A stretch of DNA of 64,000 nt from Halostella salina (GTDB lineage: Archaea > Halobacteriota > Halobacteria > Halobacteriales > Natronoarchaeaceae): assembly GCF_003675855.1 (NCBI RefSeq), contig NZ_RCIH01000001.1, positions 310,001 to 374,000 on the forward strand, read 5' to 3'. Below, piece by piece: positions 1 through 9,623 of the stretch. A program made the position numbers and the translations under genes. Within the stretch, counting starts at the first letter, position 1; every line of letters starts with the position of its first letter. The notes below the pieces were generated by a model that was not told where the DNA came from, did no database searches, and saw only the letters and a program-made list of their open reading frames with translations.

Positions 1-698
1 AACGGCGCGCGCAGCGTCGGGTGCACGTCGAAGCCGGCACGGGTCATGACGGCGACGATGCGCTCGTCGTCGGGGTCGGCTTCGGGGTCGTCGGGCGTGG
101 GGTCGGCATCGTGGACCTCCTCGGCCCCGTCGAGGACGGAGACGGGGCTGGTCAGCGGCGCGTCGAACATCTCCTCTAACTCCATGGCGACCTCGACGGA
201 GGCGTTCATGCCGTCCTCGTACTTCGAGACGGTGCGCCTAGAGACGCCGAGTTCGGAGGCCAGCTGGCCGAGGCTCCACCCCTTCTCCTCGCGCTCGTCG
301 GCGAGCACGTCGCTGTCGATGTTGACGTAGAGGCCGCCGGGCGCGGCGTAGATGAGCGGCGGCACCTCCTCGACGAACAGGTTCATCGCGGTGTCCGGGC
401 TCATCACCGGGACGCCGTGGCGGAAGTACACCACGTCCGGCTCCAGTTCCTCGTCGCGGGTGCGCAGGCCGACGACCATCGGTGTGCCGTTGAGATACGT
501 GCCGAGCCGGCGCATCTCCGCGCCGGTCGCGCCGTCGAACGCGTCGATGTTGGCGAGGATCTTCAGCAACACGAGGTCCTCGCCGCGGCGCGCGGCGATG
601 TCGAAGCTCTTCGGCCGGATCGCACACCGGTCGCTCACCGTGAAGCCGGCGTCCTCGAGCATGGCCGTGACGTTGCCGACCAGAGCGGACCGGGACAT
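1..698 (-). CDS. HTH-type transcriptional regulator, 3' end cut by the window
   Basis: About 232 residues are visible, beginning [18 protein letters not shown], and the frame runs off the left edge. The N-terminal half looks like the nuclease-like domain found in a haloarchaeal family of putative HTH regulators. A Cro/CI-type helix-turn-helix follows at about residues 133-155 ([18 protein letters not shown]), and then an acidic linker. DNA binding is therefore well supported, but the regulated genes are unknown. The ATG at 698 was chosen because a TATA-like patch (721-729) lies about 25 nt upstream, as expected for a leaderless transcript. It is divergent from tiaS. Confidence 0.8.
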   Translation of the reverse strand, partial: MSRSALVGNVTAMLEDAGFTVSDRCAIRPKSFDIAARRGEDLVLLKILANIDAFDGATGAEMRRLGTYLNGTPMVVGLRTRDEELEPDVVYFRHGVPVMSPDTAMNLFVEEVPPLIYAAPGGLYVNIDSDVLADEREEKGWSLGQLASELGVSRRTVSKYEDGMNASVEVAMELEEMFDAPLTSPVSVLDGAEEVHDADPTPDDPEADPDDERIVAVMTRAGFDVHPTLRAP

Positions 699-720
699 AC
701 CCGTACGTAAGCGATTCATC

Positions 721-729
721 GCATATAGG
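721..729 (-). promoter_or_regulatory. TATA-like box for the HTH regulator
   Basis: Read on the minus strand this is CCTATATGC, 23-31 nt upstream of the ATG at 698. That spacing fits a leaderless haloarchaeal promoter. Assigned by position and composition only. Confidence 0.45.
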
Positions 730-846
730 CGTTGTGCCGAAGCGATCCCGGCCACTGCGGGCGATTTTCGGCTCACGAGCCGACAGTTACTTGTGCTCTC
801 GGCGGACCCGAAAGCGGTTACACCGCCCCCGCCGTACCTGTCCGCG

Positions 847-2115
847 ATGACAGTCGTCGGCATCGACGACACCGACTCCCGCGAGCGCGGGATGTGCACG
901 ACGTACGTCGCCCGCGAGGTGGCCGACCGGATCCGCGGGGCCGGCGGGACCGTCGAGCGACTGCTCCTGGTGCGCCTGAACCCCGCAGTCGAGCACAAGA
1001 CCCGTGGCAACGCCGCGCTCGCCGTCCACGTCGACGCCGACCCCGAGACGGCTTTCGCGGTCGCCCGCGAGGAACTCGACGCCGCGGCCGAGACCGACGA
1101 CCCGAACACCAACCCCGGCCTCGTCGTCGCGCCCGGCGACCCCGCCGACGTGCCCGACGACGTGGCCGCCTTCGCCCGCGACGCGATGCGGGACCACCAC
1201 GGAGTGGCGGACGCGACCGCGCTCGCCGACGCCCGTGGCTACCGCCGCGCCGGCTGGAAGAATGCCCGCGGGACGGTCGGCGCGCTGGCCGCCGTCGGCG
1301 CGTGGCGGGCGGTCCCCGAGTGGACCTACGAGTACATCTCCTACCGCCGCGCCGACGCACGCGGAACGCCCCGCGAGGTCGACCTCGACTCGGTGTTCGC
1401 TGCGGCCGACGACGCCTACCCCGACGCCTGGGACACCGTCGACCGCGGCGAGGGCGAGGCGGTCTGCGTCCCGCACACGCCCGGCCCGATCCTACACGGA
1501 ATTCGCGGCGACGACCCCGACACGGTGCGTGCGGTCGCCGAGCGGATCGAGAGCGAACCGGTCGAGTCGACGGCGCTGTTCCACACGAACCAGGGGACCG
1601 ACGCCCACCTCCGGGACGCCGCGCTGGCCGACGCCAGCGACGGTCGCTCGTACCGCGTCGACGGGACGGTCGCCGACCCACCCGAGACCCGCGAGGGCGG
1701 CCACGTGTTCCTGACGCTCGCCGAGGGCGACGCCGAACTTCCCTGCGCCGCCTTCGAGCCGACGAAGCGGTTCCGCGACCGCGTCCGCGCGCTCCGCGTC
1801 GGCGACCGGATCACCGCCTGCGGCGAGGTGAGCGACGGGACGCTCAAGCTGGAGAAGCTCGCCGTCCGCGACCTGAATGCGATCGAACTCGTCACGCCCG
1901 ACTGCCCCGACTGCGGCCGATCGATGGAGAGCGCCGGCGCGGACCAGGGCTACCGCTGCCGGGACTGTGGGACGAGCGCGCCCGGCAAGGTCGAGCGGCC
2001 GGTCGACCGCGACCTCGAACCGGGCTGGTACGAGGTGCCGCCGTGTGCGCGGCGGCATATTGCGAAACCCTTGGTTCGTGGCGGGTTCGATGCGCCGACC
2101 CATCCCGAGCGGTGA
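847..2115 (+). CDS. tiaS: tRNA(Ile2) 2-agmatinylcytidine synthetase TiaS
   Basis: This 422-residue protein matches TiaS, the archaeal enzyme that joins agmatine to C34 of the CAU-anticodon tRNA-Ile in an ATP-dependent reaction so that it reads AUA. Visible features are the N-terminal GIDDTDS motif (residues 5-11), a central conserved stretch [17 protein letters not shown] near residue 134, an OB-fold-like region around 290-345 and a C-terminal zinc ribbon with CPDC and CRDC pairs. An upstream in-frame extension to 352 is possible, but ATG 847 directly precedes the conserved N-terminus. It ends 28 bp from the convergent lipoprotein gene. The enzyme is cytosolic and essential for decoding in archaea. 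Confidence 0.93.
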   Translation: MTVVGIDDTDSRERGMCTTYVAREVADRIRGAGGTVERLLLVRLNPAVEHKTRGNAALAVHVDADPETAFAVAREELDAAAETDDPNTNPGLVVAPGDPADVPDDVAAFARDAMRDHHGVADATALADARGYRRAGWKNARGTVGALAAVGAWRAVPEWTYEYISYRRADARGTPREVDLDSVFAAADDAYPDAWDTVDRGEGEAVCVPHTPGPILHGIRGDDPDTVRAVAERIESEPVESTALFHTNQGTDAHLRDAALADASDGRSYRVDGTVADPPETREGGHVFLTLAEGDAELPCAAFEPTKRFRDRVRALRVGDRITACGEVSDGTLKLEKLAVRDLNAIELVTPDCPDCGRSMESAGADQGYRCRDCGTSAPGKVERPVDRDLEPGWYEVPPCARRHIAKPLVRGGFDAPTHPER

Positions 2116-2143
2116 ATCGGTCCAGTCACGACTGCCGCTACTC

Positions 2144-3412
2144 CTACCCGACCGCCATCACCGACCCGTCCCAGCTACCGACGAACAGCCGGCCACCGGC
2201 GACGGCCATCGTCGCGGCCGGCGACGGGAGCGACAGCGACCACTCCGCGGTCCCGCCGGCGCGGTCGAACGCGTGCAACCGCGGGTCGGAGGGGCCGTCG
2301 GCGGCCGCGGTGGCGACGTACACCGAGTTCGCCGTCGCGACGGGCGAGGCCCACACGGTGCGGTTCGGGAACCGCTTCGTCCACGAACGGTCGCCGGCGT
2401 GCGAGTACCGACCGACGTGCGCCGTCACCGTTCCGTCGTCGGTGCTCGCCCAGACCACGGACACCGACTCGGGCGTCACGGCCGGCGGCGGCACCTGGTG
2501 GCCGAGCGACGCCTGCCACTCGACCGCGCCCTCCTCCAGCGCGTCGAGCGTGACCGGCGGCGTCGGCGTCACCCGCCCGGAGGCGTCCCGGCCGCCGTAG
2601 TACACCGCGTCGCTCGCGGCGACGGCGTGGACCTGCGGGCTGATCGGCGTTTCGCTCGTCCAGTTCCGGCCCGGCGGGTCGCCGAGCAACCGCTCTACGG
2701 TTCCGCGCCGCACGTCGACCGCACAGGCGGGCGACCCCGCCGTTCCGCCGAGGTAGAGTTCCGTCCCCCGGACCGCGGGTGCCGGGTCGCGGTTCCCGCC
2801 CAGGTCTATCGACCAGCGCCGGTCGCCGTCCGCGAGCGCGTCGAGTCGCCCGTGTGGCGGCGTCGTCGACCCCTCTGTCCCGTAGTTCAAGGTGGCGTAC
2901 ACGGCGTCGTCCGTGGCGACGACCGGGCGGAACCGCGGGCCGAGCACCTCGTCGTACGTGACCGTCCAGCGACGTTCCCCGTTCGTTCGGTCGAACGCCC
3001 GCACTCGCGGCACGCCGCCGTCGACGCTGCCGGCGTACACCGCCCCGTCGGTGACCGCTGGCCCGTACACCGCCTCGCTCCGTGCTGCCCGCCACGAGTG
3101 GTCGCCGGTGGCGGCCTCGAGCGCAACGAGGCCGTCGCCGCCGACGTACAGCGTCCCGTCCGCGACGACCGGCGAGGGAGCGCCGTAGCCGTATCGTCGT
3201 CCGTCCGTCACCCTTCGGGTCCACTCGACGGACGGGTCGGGCCCCGGGCCGACGGCTGCGGGGACGTGGTTGCTGTTGGTCGTGTCGTGGGCGTGGAGGG
3301 GCCAGTCGCCGTGGTCGCGGCGGGTCGTCACGGGGTCCGGGGTTCCCGAACACCCGGCGAAGGCGCTCGTGACGCCGACGGCCGCCGCGGCGAGGAACCG
3401 TCGTCTGTTCAT
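2144..3412 (-). CDS. PQQ-type beta-propeller lipoprotein, exported
   Basis: 422 residues. The N-terminus MNRRRFLAAAAVGVTSAFAG combines a twin-arginine motif with a lipobox ending in Cys, so the protein is probably exported folded and lipid-anchored outside the cell. The rest consists of repeated propeller blades of the PQQ/BamB type, for example PVVADGTLYVGGDGLVAL, SPVATANSVYVATAAADG and VAGGRLFVGSWDG. No catalytic residues are evident, and such proteins usually bind other proteins or serve as an exported propeller domain of unknown role. It is divergent from the inositol-monophosphatase gene across 145 bp. Function beyond fold is not assigned. Confidence 0.8.
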   Translation of the reverse strand: MNRRRFLAAAAVGVTSAFAGCSGTPDPVTTRRDHGDWPLHAHDTTNSNHVPAAVGPGPDPSVEWTRRVTDGRRYGYGAPSPVVADGTLYVGGDGLVALEAATGDHSWRAARSEAVYGPAVTDGAVYAGSVDGGVPRVRAFDRTNGERRWTVTYDEVLGPRFRPVVATDDAVYATLNYGTEGSTTPPHGRLDALADGDRRWSIDLGGNRDPAPAVRGTELYLGGTAGSPACAVDVRRGTVERLLGDPPGRNWTSETPISPQVHAVAASDAVYYGGRDASGRVTPTPPVTLDALEEGAVEWQASLGHQVPPPAVTPESVSVVWASTDDGTVTAHVGRYSHAGDRSWTKRFPNRTVWASPVATANSVYVATAAADGPSDPRLHAFDRAGGTAEWSLSLPSPAATMAVAGGRLFVGSWDGSVMAVG

Positions 3413-3557
3413 TTCGTGTTCGTCGTCGCCCGGCGGTTCCGGGCGGACGGGTAAGTGTATTTTGCCTGCCGAACGCTAGCGGGAAGAAGTCGCGCGTGGC
3501 CGGTAACTGCCGCAGTCGGACCGGGGCTATTTTCCCGCCGGCGGCCGGACGCCCGCC

Positions 3558-4358
3558 ATGGACGAGATCGAACGCGCCGACGTCGCCGTCGCCGCAGCGC
3601 GCGAGGGTGCGAGCGTCGCCGCCGACTACTTCCGGACGGACGTGCCCGTCGAGATGAAAGACGGGAAGACCGACGTGGTGACCCGCGCCGACCGCGAGGC
3701 ACAGGAACGGGTCATCGAGACGATCCGCGAGACGTTCCCCGACGCGACGGTCGTCGGCGAGGAGGACGACGCGCCGACGGTCGTCCCCGACGACGGCCCC
3801 GCCTTCGTCGTTGACCCCATCGACGGGACGAACAACTTCGTGCGCGACATCCCGATCTGGTGTACGAGCGTCGCGGCCGTCGTCGACGGCGAGCCGATCG
3901 CCGCGGCGACGGTCGTGCCGCCGACGGGCGACGAGTACATCGCCCGGGACGGCGAGACACGGTTCAACGGCGAGCCGGTGACGGTCAGCGACCGGACGGA
4001 TCCCCAGGCGAGCACGGTCTGCCCGACACTCTGGTGGGGGCTCGACCGCCGCGACGAGTACGCCGCCGCCGCGACCGGCGTGGTCGAGCGCTTCGCCGAC
4101 CTGCGGCGCTACGGCTCGGCACAGGTCTCCTTCGGCTACGTCGCCTCGGGCGCGCTGGACGGGATCTTCTCGAACCTCCAAGGGAACCCGTGGGACACCG
4201 TCGCCGGGGCGCATCTGGTCCGGCAGGCCGGCGGGCGCGTCACCGACCTGGAGGGGGAGCACTGGCGACACGACAGCACGGGCGTCGTCGTGTCGAACGG
4301 CGGGATCCACGACGAGTTGCTGGCCGTGGCCCGCGAAGCCGACGCCGCACGCGAGTGA
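3558..4358 (+). CDS. inositol monophosphatase family protein
   Basis: 266 residues, the usual size for this Mg2+-dependent phosphatase family (inositol-1-phosphatase, archaeal fructose-1,6-bisphosphatase, CysQ). The metal-binding motifs are present: VVGEED at about residues 64-69, DPIDGTNNF at 86-94 and PWDTVAG near 211-217. In archaea these enzymes often act on both inositol phosphate and fructose 1,6-bisphosphate, so gluconeogenesis is one possible role, and the substrate cannot be fixed from sequence. The ATG at 3558 has a CTATTTT patch about 25-31 nt upstream. Cytosolic. Confidence 0.88.
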   Translation: MDEIERADVAVAAAREGASVAADYFRTDVPVEMKDGKTDVVTRADREAQERVIETIRETFPDATVVGEEDDAPTVVPDDGPAFVVDPIDGTNNFVRDIPIWCTSVAAVVDGEPIAAATVVPPTGDEYIARDGETRFNGEPVTVSDRTDPQASTVCPTLWWGLDRRDEYAAAATGVVERFADLRRYGSAQVSFGYVASGALDGIFSNLQGNPWDTVAGAHLVRQAGGRVTDLEGEHWRHDSTGVVVSNGGIHDELLAVAREADAARE

Positions 4359-4419
4359 CGGCGCTCCCGGACGGACGAAACTGAAGCGCCGAAAGACGGG
4401 AGAAAACGGGAACTTCGCG

Positions 4420-5406
4420 TTACTTCCAGATCGACTCGGCCATCCGCTGTGGGAACTCCTTGAGCAGCGTCAGGAACCCCTTGCTGTCGCTCTCGCCGCC
4501 GCGCAGGTACGACCGGGTGCGCTGGCTGATCATCTCGACGGAGATGACGAGCATGAGGATAACGAGAATGGTCGCCATCATGTTCGTGTAGTGGAACAGC
4601 TGGCGTTCGAGCAGGAGCACGTACCCCAGGCCGCCGCCGCCGATAAGCCCCATCGTGACGGCGATGCGGGTGTTGATCTCGAAGATGTACAGCGCCCACG
4701 CGATGAAGGGCGTGAACACCTGCGAGAGCATCCCGAACACGACCGTCTGCGGTCCGTCGGCACCCGTCGACCGGATGCCCTCGATCGGGCCGTCCTCGAT
4801 CTCCTCGAGTTCGTCGGTGAACAGGCGACCGAGGTTCCCCATCGTGTCGGTGCCGATGGCGAGCGTCGCCGTGAACGGCGTCACGCCGCCGAGCGGGATG
4901 TAGATGAGCGCCCACACGAGCGCCGGGATGGCGCGGATGGTGGACATGATACCACGGAAGATGAAGTTAAAGGGGAACGGCGTCACGCGCTCGGACCCGA
5001 GCACGCCGAGGATGAGCGCACCCGGGAAGCCGAGGACGGTCCCGGCAAAGCCCATCGACAGCGTGATGATGGCCTGCTGGAACAGGTTCCGCGCCTGGAT
5101 GAACTCCCAGTAGGCCCCCATGTCGATGAAGGGGATGCCGAAGTACGTCGCCGGGGGGAAGAACTGGCCGAGCGCGGCCGTGAACTCGGGCCAGTACCGA
5201 ACGATCTCGCCGATGGTGAAACCGACCTCCGACAGCGCCCGCTGGAAGAGGATCCCGAACACAACCAGTCCGATGCCCATCAGCACCCGGCGGATCGTCC
5301 GGGAGCGCTTGAGCGCGTTCAGCTGGTCCTCGGCCGGCTCCGTGGCGGCGGTCCCGAAGCCGAAGTACGCGAGCAGCCCCCGGTCCGACCCGTCGTCCGT
5401 GCTCAT
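4420..5406 (-). CDS. phnE: phosphonate-type ABC transporter permease PhnE
   Basis: 328 residues with several hydrophobic membrane segments and the cytoplasmic coupling loop typical of PhnE (EIEDGPIEGIRSTGA, about residues 200-216). The N-terminus carries roughly 50 extra hydrophilic residues compared with short bacterial PhnE proteins. Its ATG overlaps the stop codon of phnC by 4 nt (ATGA), so the two are translated as a coupled pair in a phnD-phnC-phnE operon. It should form the membrane channel for a phosphonate, phosphite or phosphate-ester substrate. No C-P lyase genes are visible nearby. Confidence 0.9.
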   Translation of the reverse strand: MSTDDGSDRGLLAYFGFGTAATEPAEDQLNALKRSRTIRRVLMGIGLVVFGILFQRALSEVGFTIGEIVRYWPEFTAALGQFFPPATYFGIPFIDMGAYWEFIQARNLFQQAIITLSMGFAGTVLGFPGALILGVLGSERVTPFPFNFIFRGIMSTIRAIPALVWALIYIPLGGVTPFTATLAIGTDTMGNLGRLFTDELEEIEDGPIEGIRSTGADGPQTVVFGMLSQVFTPFIAWALYIFEINTRIAVTMGLIGGGGLGYVLLLERQLFHYTNMMATILVILMLVISVEMISQRTRSYLRGGESDSKGFLTLLKEFPQRMAESIWK

Positions 5407-6161
5407 GCTACCGCCTCCTCGCTGTCGTTCTCACGGGTAATGCTCGTCTCCTTGCCGTAGATCCGGTCGACGGCGTCGATCGTGAGGTCGTCGAGGTCGC
5501 CGTCGAACACCTTCTCGCCCTCTTTCAGCCCGATGAACCGGTCCCCGAACTCGCGGGCGATGTTCACCTGGTGGAGACTGGCGACGGTCGTGATGTCGCG
5601 CTCGTCGGCGGCGGTGCGGAGGTAGCCCATCACGGTCTCGGCGCTCGCCGGATCGAGGCTCGCGACCGGCTCGTCGGCGAGCAGCGTCGTCGGCTGCTGG
5701 ACCAGCGCCCGGGCGATGCCGACACGCTGCTGTTGCCCGCCGCTCATGCTGTCGGCGCGCTGTCCGGACTCCTCCAGCAGGCCGACCGTCTCCAGCGCTC
5801 GAAGCGCCTCAAGCTTGTCCTCGTGGTCGTTCCACTGGAAGAGGCTCCGGAGGAAGCCGGTGCGGTTCAGCGATCCCGAGAGCGCGTTCGAGTACGCGCT
5901 CATCTGCTCGATGATGTTGTGCTGCTGGAACACCATCGCGACGTCGTTGCGCTGGCCGACGACCTCCTCACCGTCGATAGTGATTCGGCCGTCTGTCGGG
6001 GAGGTGAGACCGTTAAGACAGCGTAACAGCGTCGACTTTCCCGCGCCGGAGGTCCCGAGGAGGATCACGAACTCCCCGTCGTCGACCGAGAACGAGACGT
6101 CGTCGATGGCCTGGACGTCCCCGTAAGACTTGCTCAGGTTTTCTACTCGAATAGTTCCCAT
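5403..6161 (-). CDS. phnC: phosphonate-type ABC transporter ATP-binding protein PhnC
   Basis: 252 residues with all ABC ATPase motifs: Walker A GTSGAGKST (36-44), the signature SGGQQQRVGIARA and Walker B LLADEPVASLDP. It resembles PhnC most, and its position between a PhnD-type binding protein and a PhnE-type permease supports that. It powers import of an organophosphonate or related phosphorus compound at the cytoplasmic face. The gap to phnD is 75 bp and A/T-rich, so an internal promoter is possible. It overlaps phnE by 4 nt. Confidence 0.92.
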   Translation of the reverse strand: MGTIRVENLSKSYGDVQAIDDVSFSVDDGEFVILLGTSGAGKSTLLRCLNGLTSPTDGRITIDGEEVVGQRNDVAMVFQQHNIIEQMSAYSNALSGSLNRTGFLRSLFQWNDHEDKLEALRALETVGLLEESGQRADSMSGGQQQRVGIARALVQQPTTLLADEPVASLDPASAETVMGYLRTAADERDITTVASLHQVNIAREFGDRFIGLKEGEKVFDGDLDDLTIDAVDRIYGKETSITRENDSEEAVA

Positions 6162-6236
6162 CGTTGGCTACTCTAACTTTGACGGATAATGAATGCTGTT
6201 AACTCGTTCGATACGGGCAAAACGTGTTGATCGGGG

Positions 6237-7208
6237 TTACTGCCCGAGTTCGACGCCCAGCGTGTCGATGACTTCCTGGACCGGCTGGTAGTCGTCGACG
6301 GAGCCTTCGGCAAGCCCCGTGAACCAGAGCTGCTCCTCGGCGTCCTCTTCGATGAGGTCGTCCTCCTCGGCGTTCAGCAGCGCGTCGATGACGCGCCCTT
6401 TCACGTCCTCGTCAAGTCCGGAGCGGGCGAGGATGGGGGCACGCGGGATCGGCTGTGACGTGGCCAGCAGCTGGAACTCCTGCTCGTCGGTCGCGGAGCC
6501 CGCACTGTCGAACTCGGCCGACTTCTCCTGGAACCGTTCGGGGAACTGGTCCGCCGGAACGTGCGGGGTCGACACGAACGCGCCCGTGCCAGCGGCGACG
6601 ACCGGGTCGCGGTTGATGAGCGTCTCGCGGGCGGTCGCGTGGTCCGACCACTGCCCGGAGAAGTCCTCCGGCTCGCCGTTGGGGGCGTTACCGGTGTCCA
6701 GCCCGGCCTCGCTCAGCATGTACAGCGGGAACAGCGAGCCGCTGGTCGACAGCGCGTCAGCGAAGGCGATCGTCTCGCCCTCCAGGTCGGCCAGCTCGTT
6801 GATGTCGTTGTCCGGCAGCGTCGTGATCGTCGAGAAGTACTGGGCCGCACCGTACGCGATGCGGATACCGGCGACCTCCGCGACGTCCTGCTCGCCGGCC
6901 TGCAGCGCGATGGCGGGCGCGGCGTCGGCCACGTCGGTCTGCTCGCTTTTGAGCGCCTGTAGCACCGCGGCGTAGTCGGCCGCGACTGTGGATTCGATCG
7001 TGACGTCTGCCTCGTCTTCGAGGTAGTTGAACAGCGGCTGATACTGCTGCTGGATGTCCACGTCGGACTCCGCGGGCGTGAGCGAGAACGTGATCGAACT
7101 CGAGTCGCCCCCGCTGCTGCCGCCCGTGAGGTCACCGATACAGCCAGCACTGAACGCGACCGTTCCGGCCGCACCGACGCCCTTGAGGAATTTTCGCCGA
7201 TCTGTCAT
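6237..7208 (-). CDS. phnD: phosphonate ABC transporter substrate-binding lipoprotein PhnD
   Basis: 323 residues from the ATG at 7208, where MTDRRKFLKGVG gives a twin-arginine motif followed by a lipobox (FSAGCIG). An upstream frame extension to 7328 would bury this signal and is rejected. The mature part is a periplasmic-binding-protein type 2 fold of the PhnD/SsuA kind, with the typical SALKSEQTDVADA-like region early in the domain. It should be lipid-anchored outside the membrane and hand substrate to PhnE/PhnC. A TATA-like box (7237-7245) lies about 30 nt upstream and is probably the operon promoter. Confidence 0.9.
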   Translation of the reverse strand: MTDRRKFLKGVGAAGTVAFSAGCIGDLTGGSSGGDSSSITFSLTPAESDVDIQQQYQPLFNYLEDEADVTIESTVAADYAAVLQALKSEQTDVADAAPAIALQAGEQDVAEVAGIRIAYGAAQYFSTITTLPDNDINELADLEGETIAFADALSTSGSLFPLYMLSEAGLDTGNAPNGEPEDFSGQWSDHATARETLINRDPVVAAGTGAFVSTPHVPADQFPERFQEKSAEFDSAGSATDEQEFQLLATSQPIPRAPILARSGLDEDVKGRVIDALLNAEEDDLIEEDAEEQLWFTGLAEGSVDDYQPVQEVIDTLGVELGQ

Positions 7209-7236
7209 AGGGACGTGCGGAAATTCGAAGGTTAAC

Positions 7237-7245
7237 AAATAAAGT
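7237..7245 (-). promoter_or_regulatory. TATA-like box of the phnDCE operon
   Basis: The minus strand reads CTTTATTTG, 29-37 nt upstream of the phnD ATG, in a clearly A/T-rich patch of an otherwise GC-rich region. Positional inference. Confidence 0.55.
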
Positions 7246-7361
7246 TTGCTATTATCGGTACATAGACCATGGAAGACCACAGTTCGGAGAAAGCGTGGTG
7301 ACGAAGGATAATGACTGCGAGGCGACATCCGCGCCGTCGGCGAGTTCCGGCCGACCCCGGG

Positions 7362-8555
7362 TCAGAGCGTCTTCATGCCGCTGCCGGTCAGCGGCACGAC
7401 CACGTCGTCGTCCTCGTCGACGACGCCGCGGCGACGGTACTCCGCGAGCGCGGCGGGCGCGATCGCGCTTGTCGGTTCGACGTAGAAGCCGGCGCGGTGG
7501 AGCCGGTCCAGACTCCCCTCGACCGCGTCGGCGTCCAGCGCGACCGCGTCGCCGTCGGTGTCGCGGATGGCGTCGACGATCTGGTCGTGGCGGGCCGGCT
7601 CCCGAATGTGGATCCCGTCGACGATGTCGTTCGGGTCGTCGTCGTCCTCGTCGCGGTCGAGCGCGGCCGTCAGCTCCGACCCGTCGTTTTCGGCCTCGAC
7701 GGGGTCGCTCCCCAGTTCCTCGGCGATCGGCGCGTAGCCGGTGCCCTGCGCGCCGAGCAGGCGCGGCTCGGCGTCGGTGATGCCGGCCTCGCGGAGCGCG
7801 CGGAAGCCGCGGTACGCGCCGAGCAGGAGCGTCCCGTGACCGAGCGGGAGGACGACGGCGTCGGGAACCGTCCACTCACGCTGGGCGGCCACCTCGAACG
7901 CGAACGTCATCGTGCCGGCGTAGAACGCCGGGTTCCAGGCGTGGCTGGCGTACCAGCCCTCGCCGGACTGGTGGGGGGCGTCGCCGAGGCCCGCCGCGTT
8001 CCCGTCGCCCTCGACGGCGTCGAGACAGGCCTCGGTGACGGCCTCCCGGTCACCCTCGACCCGGACCGGACGCGCGCCGGCGCGCTGGATGGCGACGAGC
8101 TTGGACTGCTTGATGTCGGCGGGTACGTATATCTCCGCGTCCAGCCCGGCGCGGGCGGCGTAGGTTGCGATCGCGGCCCCGGCGTTGCCGGAGGAGTCCT
8201 CGATCACGGTGTCGACGCCGAGTTCGACCGCACGCGAGAGGACGGTCGTCGCGCCGCGGTCCTTGTAGCTCCCCGTGGGGAACACGTACTCCAGCTTGAA
8301 CTGGGCGTCCCACTCGGGAGCGTCGACGAGCGGCGTGAACCCCTCGCCGAGGGTCACCTGCCGGCTCACCGGCAGGAACTCGAAGAACGTCCACAGCCCC
8401 CGCCGGGTGTCGAGCTTCGAAAACGGCGGCGGGCTGCCGTCGGGCCGCGGCTGGACGGCGAAGTCGAGCGCGTGGCCGCAGGCACAGCGCCACGGCTCCG
8501 TCGGCCCGGCCTCGTACTCGGTGCCGCAGGCGCGGCAGTGCAGGTCCGCCGGCAT
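7362..8555 (-). CDS. threonine synthase-like PLP-dependent enzyme
   Basis: 397 residues of fold type II PLP enzyme. A zinc-ribbon-like N-terminus carries CRAC and CAC (residues 7-10 and 24-26). The PLP lysine is Lys98 in GSYKDRG, the phosphate-binding loop is SSGNAG (121-126), and the C-terminus ends PLTGSGMKTL as in threonine synthases. It probably converts O-phosphohomoserine to threonine or a related beta/gamma-replacement substrate. Haloarchaea often have several paralogues, so this may not be the main ThrC. Its ATG shares one base with the stop of the upstream aspartoacylase-type gene, so they are likely co-translated. Confidence 0.8.
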   Translation of the reverse strand: MPADLHCRACGTEYEAGPTEPWRCACGHALDFAVQPRPDGSPPPFSKLDTRRGLWTFFEFLPVSRQVTLGEGFTPLVDAPEWDAQFKLEYVFPTGSYKDRGATTVLSRAVELGVDTVIEDSSGNAGAAIATYAARAGLDAEIYVPADIKQSKLVAIQRAGARPVRVEGDREAVTEACLDAVEGDGNAAGLGDAPHQSGEGWYASHAWNPAFYAGTMTFAFEVAAQREWTVPDAVVLPLGHGTLLLGAYRGFRALREAGITDAEPRLLGAQGTGYAPIAEELGSDPVEAENDGSELTAALDRDEDDDDPNDIVDGIHIREPARHDQIVDAIRDTDGDAVALDADAVEGSLDRLHRAGFYVEPTSAIAPAALAEYRRRGVVDEDDDVVVPLTGSGMKTL

Positions 8556-9511
8556 CAGTACTCGTCCACGTCGGTGGCGACCGAGCAGACGTACTCGCCG
8601 GTCGCGACCTGGGGCAATCTGCGGGAGCGCCAGAATATCCCGCTGCTGTCCGCCTGCACCTCCGCCTTCCGCGTTCCGAACGTGTCCGTCACGTAAAACA
8701 GCGTGTCGCCGGCGCTGACGCGGTCGCCGAGGTCGCGCTCGTACCGGACCAGCCCGCCGACGGGCGAGCCGAACTGGTCGAAGCCGCTGGCGCGGACCTG
8801 CGGCTCGACGTCGGCGGTGCCGTCGAGGAAGCCGTAGTGTCGCAGGACGTTGAACACGCCGTCGACGCCGACGCGGATGCTCCGCTCGTCCCAGCCGACC
8901 GAGCCGCCCAGTTCGGGGTCGATCGTCGGGATCCCCTCGTCGGGGGCGGCCCGGGCGAGCTGGCCGTCCGGTCCCTTCTGGTCGAGCACGTAGCCGGCCC
9001 CGAACGCCTTCGCAAGCTCAAGACAGTCCGCGTGGGCGCGGTGGCGCTTGCCACAGCGGACGCGCACCTCGTCTATCATCCGGCTCGTCGACCCCTGGTG
9101 GAGGTCGAGGATGAGGTCGGCGCGGGTCGCCGCATCGAACGTCGCCGCCGCGATACGCTCGCTCGACGTGCCCGACTCGTCCCCGGGGTACGCGCGGTTC
9201 ATCTTCGTGTCGTCGATCGGGTTGCGGTGCTCTGCCACCTGGAACCCGTGGTAGTTGACGATCCCGACGACCAGCACCTGCCCGGCGATCTCGGCGGGGT
9301 CCAGCTGGGGCACGACCCGCTGGACGACGCCGACGCCGTTCAGTTCGTCCCCGTCGCTGGCCGCCTGCACGTACAGGGTCTTGCCCGACGCCGCACCGTT
9401 TACCACCGCGACCGGGAGCTTCGCGGGGCTCCCGTCCCGTGTCTCGCCGACGCGGAGCCGCCCCGTGTCCATCTCGCCCGGGGCGGCACTCGCCGTTCCC
9501 AACGTCGTCAT
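8555..9511 (-). CDS. succinylglutamate desuccinylase/aspartoacylase family protein
   Basis: 318 residues from ATG 9511, which gives MTTLGTASAAPGEMDTG. Longer in-frame starts lack conserved sequence. The family comprises zinc carboxypeptidase-fold deacylases. NRAYPG (105-110) and DLHQG (136-140, His138) match family motifs, and the C-terminus has a lipoyl-like all-beta domain. At the first zinc site, where AstE/AspA proteins have HGDE, this protein reads SDGDE (52-56), so one expected His is replaced. It overlaps the threonine-synthase-like gene by one base. Substrate unknown. Confidence 0.75.
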   Translation of the reverse strand: MTTLGTASAAPGEMDTGRLRVGETRDGSPAKLPVAVVNGAASGKTLYVQAASDGDELNGVGVVQRVVPQLDPAEIAGQVLVVGIVNYHGFQVAEHRNPIDDTKMNRAYPGDESGTSSERIAAATFDAATRADLILDLHQGSTSRMIDEVRVRCGKRHRAHADCLELAKAFGAGYVLDQKGPDGQLARAAPDEGIPTIDPELGGSVGWDERSIRVGVDGVFNVLRHYGFLDGTADVEPQVRASGFDQFGSPVGGLVRYERDLGDRVSAGDTLFYVTDTFGTRKAEVQADSSGIFWRSRRLPQVATGEYVCSVATDVDEY

Positions 9512-9623
9512 TGCCGGATCGTCGGAGTGATACGCCTTAGGGGTTCGGACTTTCCGTCGCCGAACGCGTCCGCCGACGGTCCGGAACGATGCCGATTTGA
9601 CCCCGGAGCCCCCACGTTCGACC

